Source: an uncultured delta proteobacterium
Lineage (GTDB): Bacteria; Myxococcota_A; Polyangia; Polyangiales; Ga0077539
Assembly (NCBI GenBank): GCA_903885885.1
Contig: CAISKJ010001151.1
Location: forward strand, 1-8,227
DNA: 8,227 nucleotides
Reading direction: 5' to 3'
Each line of letters opens with the position of its first letter. The first letter of the stretch is position 1. The notes beneath the pieces were generated by a model. The model worked only from the letters and a program-made list of their open reading frames with translations. It ran no database searches and was not told where the DNA came from. Positions 5,976 through 8,227 of the stretch are shown piece by piece. A program made the translations under genes and the position numbers.

Positions 5976-7595
5976 GACGCCGGGCGGCAGCGGGATGCCC
6001 AGCTGCTGCATCGTGGCGCGCATCTCGTTCTTCTGGATCGAGCGGAACCACGCCTCGCGCGTCTCGATCTTGCCCGCGCGCACGAGGTCGCAGAGCGCGT
6101 CGTTGAGCGTCTGCATCCCGTGCTGGCGGCCCGTCTGCATCACGCCGTAGAGCTGAAAGGTCTTCGACTCGCGGATCATGTTGGAGACCGCGGGCGTGAC
6201 GATGAGCACCTCGTGGGCCGCCGCGCGTCCGCCGCCGATCTTCTTGCAGAGCGTCTGCGAGATCACCCCGCGGAGTGACTCGGCGAGCATCGCGCGAATC
6301 TGCTCCTGCCGGTCGGCGGGAAACTGGTCGATGATGCGGTCGATGGTGCTCGGCGCGGTGCGCGTGTGGAGCGTGCCGAACACGAGGTGCCCCGTCTCGG
6401 CCGTCTCGATGGCCATGGCGACGGTCTCGAGGTCACGCATCTCGCCCACGAGCACCACGTCGGGGTCTTCGCGCAGCGCCGCGCGCAGGGCGTCTTTGAA
6501 GCTGTCGGTGTGCACCCGCACTTCGCGCTGGTTCACCAGGCAGCGCTTGTTGCGGTGCACGAACTCGATGGGGTCTTCGACGGTGATGATGTGGTCGCGA
6601 CGCGAGCCGTTGATGCGGTCGATCATCGCGGCGAGCGTGGTGCTCTTGCCCGACCCCGTGGGCCCCGTGACGAGCACGAGGCCCTTCGGGAGGTCGCAGA
6701 GCTCGAGCATAGGGCGCGTGAGCCCCAGCGTCTCGGCCGAGATGATCTCCGACGGGATGCGTCGGCACACGACGCAGGGCCCGCGCCGATCGACGAAGGC
6801 GTTCACGCGGAAGCGCGCGAGGCCCGCGATCTCGTAGGCGAAGTCCGTGTCGTTGCGCTCGACGAACTGCGCCTTGCAGTGCGCCGGCATGATGGAGTTG
6901 AGCATCGCGCGCATCGCGTCGGCGGTGAGCACCGGCAGGTCGGGCGACAGCGCCTTGATCTCTCCGTGGAGGCGCATCATGGGCACGCGCCCCGTCGAGA
7001 TGTGCAGGTCGCTCGCGCCCTTGCCGCTCATGAACTTCAGGAGCCGATCGATGGCGGTGCTGTCACCGCGAGGCTCCGCCGCGACGACGGGCGCGACCGG
7101 CGGCGGCGGCGCGGGCGGCGGCCCCGGCACGCTCGCGCGGTGGCCCCCTTCGTCGAGCGACGAGGGCCCGAGGTGGTAGCCCTGAACCGGCGCATGGGGC
7201 ACCGCCGAGGCGCGGGCGCCGACGTCGCTGTGACGCTCGCCGGGCGGCCCCGAGATGCGGCTCACCGCGGGCGGAGACTCGGAGACGCGCGGCGGCTCCC
7301 ACGGGGTGATGGTGACGCGCCACGAGCCCGGCGTGGGCACCACCTCGATGAACACCGACGGTGAGTCTGACGGCCACGCGAAGCGCGTGGGCTTCGAAGC
7401 GCGGATCTCGTTGAGGTTCTGCTGCGGCGCGGCCTCTTGCACCGCGGCCACGAGGAGCGCGTGCTCGACCGTCTGCGTCGACGACTTCTCGGCGCCCGAC
7501 GCGAGGCGCGCCACCCCGGGCCCGTTCGACGTGAGCGCGAGCGAGCGCGCGTCGATGCGGAGCATGTGCTGAATGTATCGATCGATCTGCGCCAT
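5964..7595 (-). CDS. PilT-like type IV pilus retraction ATPase with N-terminal extension
   Basis: A complete 543-residue protein against about 345 for classical PilT. The C-terminal 365 residues are a full PilT: KGASDLHIS (192-200), Walker A GPTGSGKSTT (311-320), Asp box IITVEDPIEFVH (336-347), Walker B VVLVGEMRD (380-388), His box GHLVFGTLHT (402-411), ISQTLCKKIGGGR (445-457) and NMIRE (472-476) in the place of the AIRNLIRE motif. PilT hexamers sit at the cytoplasmic base of the type IV pilus and use ATP to depolymerise pilin, which retracts the pilus. Residues 1-100 resemble a degraded second copy of the PilT N-terminal domain, and residues 101-178 are a Pro/Ala/Ser-rich linker. The gene starts 9 bases after the upstream pilT stop, in the same frame; a GGAGG lies 14 bases before the ATG, a rather long spacing. 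Catalytic motifs are intact, so an active or modulating paralogue working with PilT is likely. Confidence 0.93.
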   Translation of the reverse strand: MAQIDRYIQHMLRIDARSLALTSNGPGVARLASGAEKSSTQTVEHALLVAAVQEAAPQQNLNEIRASKPTRFAWPSDSPSVFIEVVPTPGSWRVTITPWEPPRVSESPPAVSRISGPPGERHSDVGARASAVPHAPVQGYHLGPSSLDEGGHRASVPGPPPAPPPPVAPVVAAEPRGDSTAIDRLLKFMSGKGASDLHISTGRVPMMRLHGEIKALSPDLPVLTADAMRAMLNSIMPAHCKAQFVERNDTDFAYEIAGLARFRVNAFVDRRGPCVVCRRIPSEIISAETLGLTRPMLELCDLPKGLVLVTGPTGSGKSTTLAAMIDRINGSRRDHIITVEDPIEFVHRNKRCLVNQREVRVHTDSFKDALRAALREDPDVVLVGEMRDLETVAMAIETAETGHLVFGTLHTRTAPSTIDRIIDQFPADRQEQIRAMLAESLRGVISQTLCKKIGGGRAAAHEVLIVTPAVSNMIRESKTFQLYGVMQTGRQHGMQTLNDALCDLVRAGKIETREAWFRSIQKNEMRATMQQLGIPLPPGVEAR

Positions 7596-7604
7596 GGTCG
7601 CGAA

Positions 7605-8227
7605 TCAAACCTCCGGGAGGGGGACGCCCGCGTTGGCGAAGAGCGTCTTGATCTCGCTCTTGTTGATGGCTTTGTAATAGGCCTCGCGGGGCTCGACGAG
7701 GCCCGTGAGCACCAGGTCAAGGAGCGACTCGCCGAGGGTCACCATGCCCTCGCGCCCGCTCGTCTGCATGGTGCCGTAGAGCTGGTAGGTCTTGCCCTCG
7801 CGGATGATGTTCGACACCGCGGGCGTGCCGATGAGCACCTCGTACGCGGCCACCCTGCCCCCGCCGATCTTCTTGCAGAGCGTCTGCGAGATCACCGCGC
7901 GCAGCGACTCGGAGAGCATCGTGCGCACCTGCGCCTGACGGTCGGCGGGAAACTGGTCGATGATGCGATCGACGGTGCTCGGCGCCGTGTTGGTGTGCAG
8001 CGTCCCGAACACGAGGTGCCCCGTCTCGGCCGTCTCGATGGCGATCTCGATGGTCTCGAGGTCGCGCATCTCGCCCACGAGCACCACGTCGGGGTCCTCG
8101 CGCAGGGCCGCGCGCAGGGCCGCGCGGAAGCTGTCGGTGTGCACCTTCACCTCGCGCTGGTTGATGAGGCAGCGCTTCTCGGTGTGCACGAACTCGATGG
8201 GGTCTTCGATGCTGATGAGTGGCTGGA
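7605..8227 (-). CDS. pilT: PilT type IV pilus retraction ATPase, C-terminal part (5' end beyond window)
   Basis: The last 206 codons of a PilT gene whose start lies to the right of the window; the frame is open to the edge, so the internal GTG at 8189 is not the start. The visible part runs from the Asp box (ISIEDPIEFVH) through Walker B VVLVGEMRD, the His box GHLVFGTLHT and ISQTLCKKIGGGR to NIIREGK, with the C-terminal domain ending VPLPEV. Walker A would lie just outside. It is roughly 70% identical by eye to the next gene across this region. Spellings such as GHLVFGTLHT and VISQTL-KKIGGGRVAA are close to what I recall of Pseudomonas PilT. It is the first gene of a tandem pair and very probably shares a transcript with the following paralogue. 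The function is ATP-driven pilus retraction at the inner membrane. Confidence 0.93.
   Translation of the reverse strand, partial: QPLISIEDPIEFVHTEKRCLINQREVKVHTDSFRAALRAALREDPDVVLVGEMRDLETIEIAIETAETGHLVFGTLHTNTAPSTVDRIIDQFPADRQAQVRTMLSESLRAVISQTLCKKIGGGRVAAYEVLIGTPAVSNIIREGKTYQLYGTMQTSGREGMVTLGESLLDLVLTGLVEPREAYYKAINKSEIKTLFANAGVPLPEV
7610..7614 (-). promoter_or_regulatory. GGAGG ribosome binding site before the PilT paralogue, with long spacing
   Basis: GGAGG ends 14 bases before the ATG at 7595 and overlaps the last codons of the upstream pilT. The spacing is longer than the usual 5-10 bases. The intervening bases contain the upstream TGA, so initiation probably depends on ribosomes terminating on pilT (translational coupling). 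Confidence 0.5.

Noticed and set aside
6366..7364. 332-codon plus-strand open frame opposite the PilT paralogue
   Set aside because: Antisense shadow with low-complexity composition; the minus strand carries all the ATPase motifs.

Overview
The window is very GC-rich and every supported gene reads on the minus strand, so the order of transcription runs from high to low coordinates. The organism is most likely a myxobacterium (phylum Myxococcota, probably Polyangia). The reasons are a MYXO-CTERM-like C-terminus (GCGC, a hydrophobic stretch and five arginines) on a cysteine-rich repeat protein typical of that phylum, an OmpA-family N-terminus of the myxobacterial type, and tandem type IV pilus retraction ATPases. 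Placement below phylum is inference.

Layout in transcription order. (1) 8227-7605 is the 3' two thirds of a PilT retraction ATPase, cut by the window edge. (2) 7595-5964 is a second, longer PilT paralogue, 9 nt downstream and in the same reading frame. It has an extra N-terminal half that looks like a decayed second copy of the PilT N-terminal domain plus a proline-rich linker. (3) 5963-5607 is a 357-nt gap. It holds an overlooked small ORF for a 34-39 residue single-pass membrane peptide, a candidate promoter with two TTCnnGAA dyads in front of it, and a candidate short-leader promoter for the next gene. (4) 5606-4002 is release factor RF3 (prfC). (5) 3913-3269 is a short (subfamily 3B) transaldolase. 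(6) 3137-555 is a large secreted cysteine-rich protein with about 3.4 near-perfect repeats of 149-150 residues and a cell-surface sorting tail. (7) 554-259 is a spacer with a long nested hairpin after gene 6 and a leader hairpin before gene 7. (8) 258-1 is the signal peptide and start of an OmpA-family outer-membrane protein, running off the left edge.

Functionally this is mostly chromosomal core content: pilus retraction (genes 1-2), translation termination and recycling (4) and the pentose phosphate pathway (5), followed by envelope or surface proteins (6, 8). There is no mobile element, RNA gene or CRISPR array, and no convincing defence or biosynthetic system. The parts most worth a second look are the PilT paralogue with a vestigial duplicated N-domain, the unannotated membrane micro-ORF with its possible operator, and the strict 24-cysteine repeat of the surface protein.
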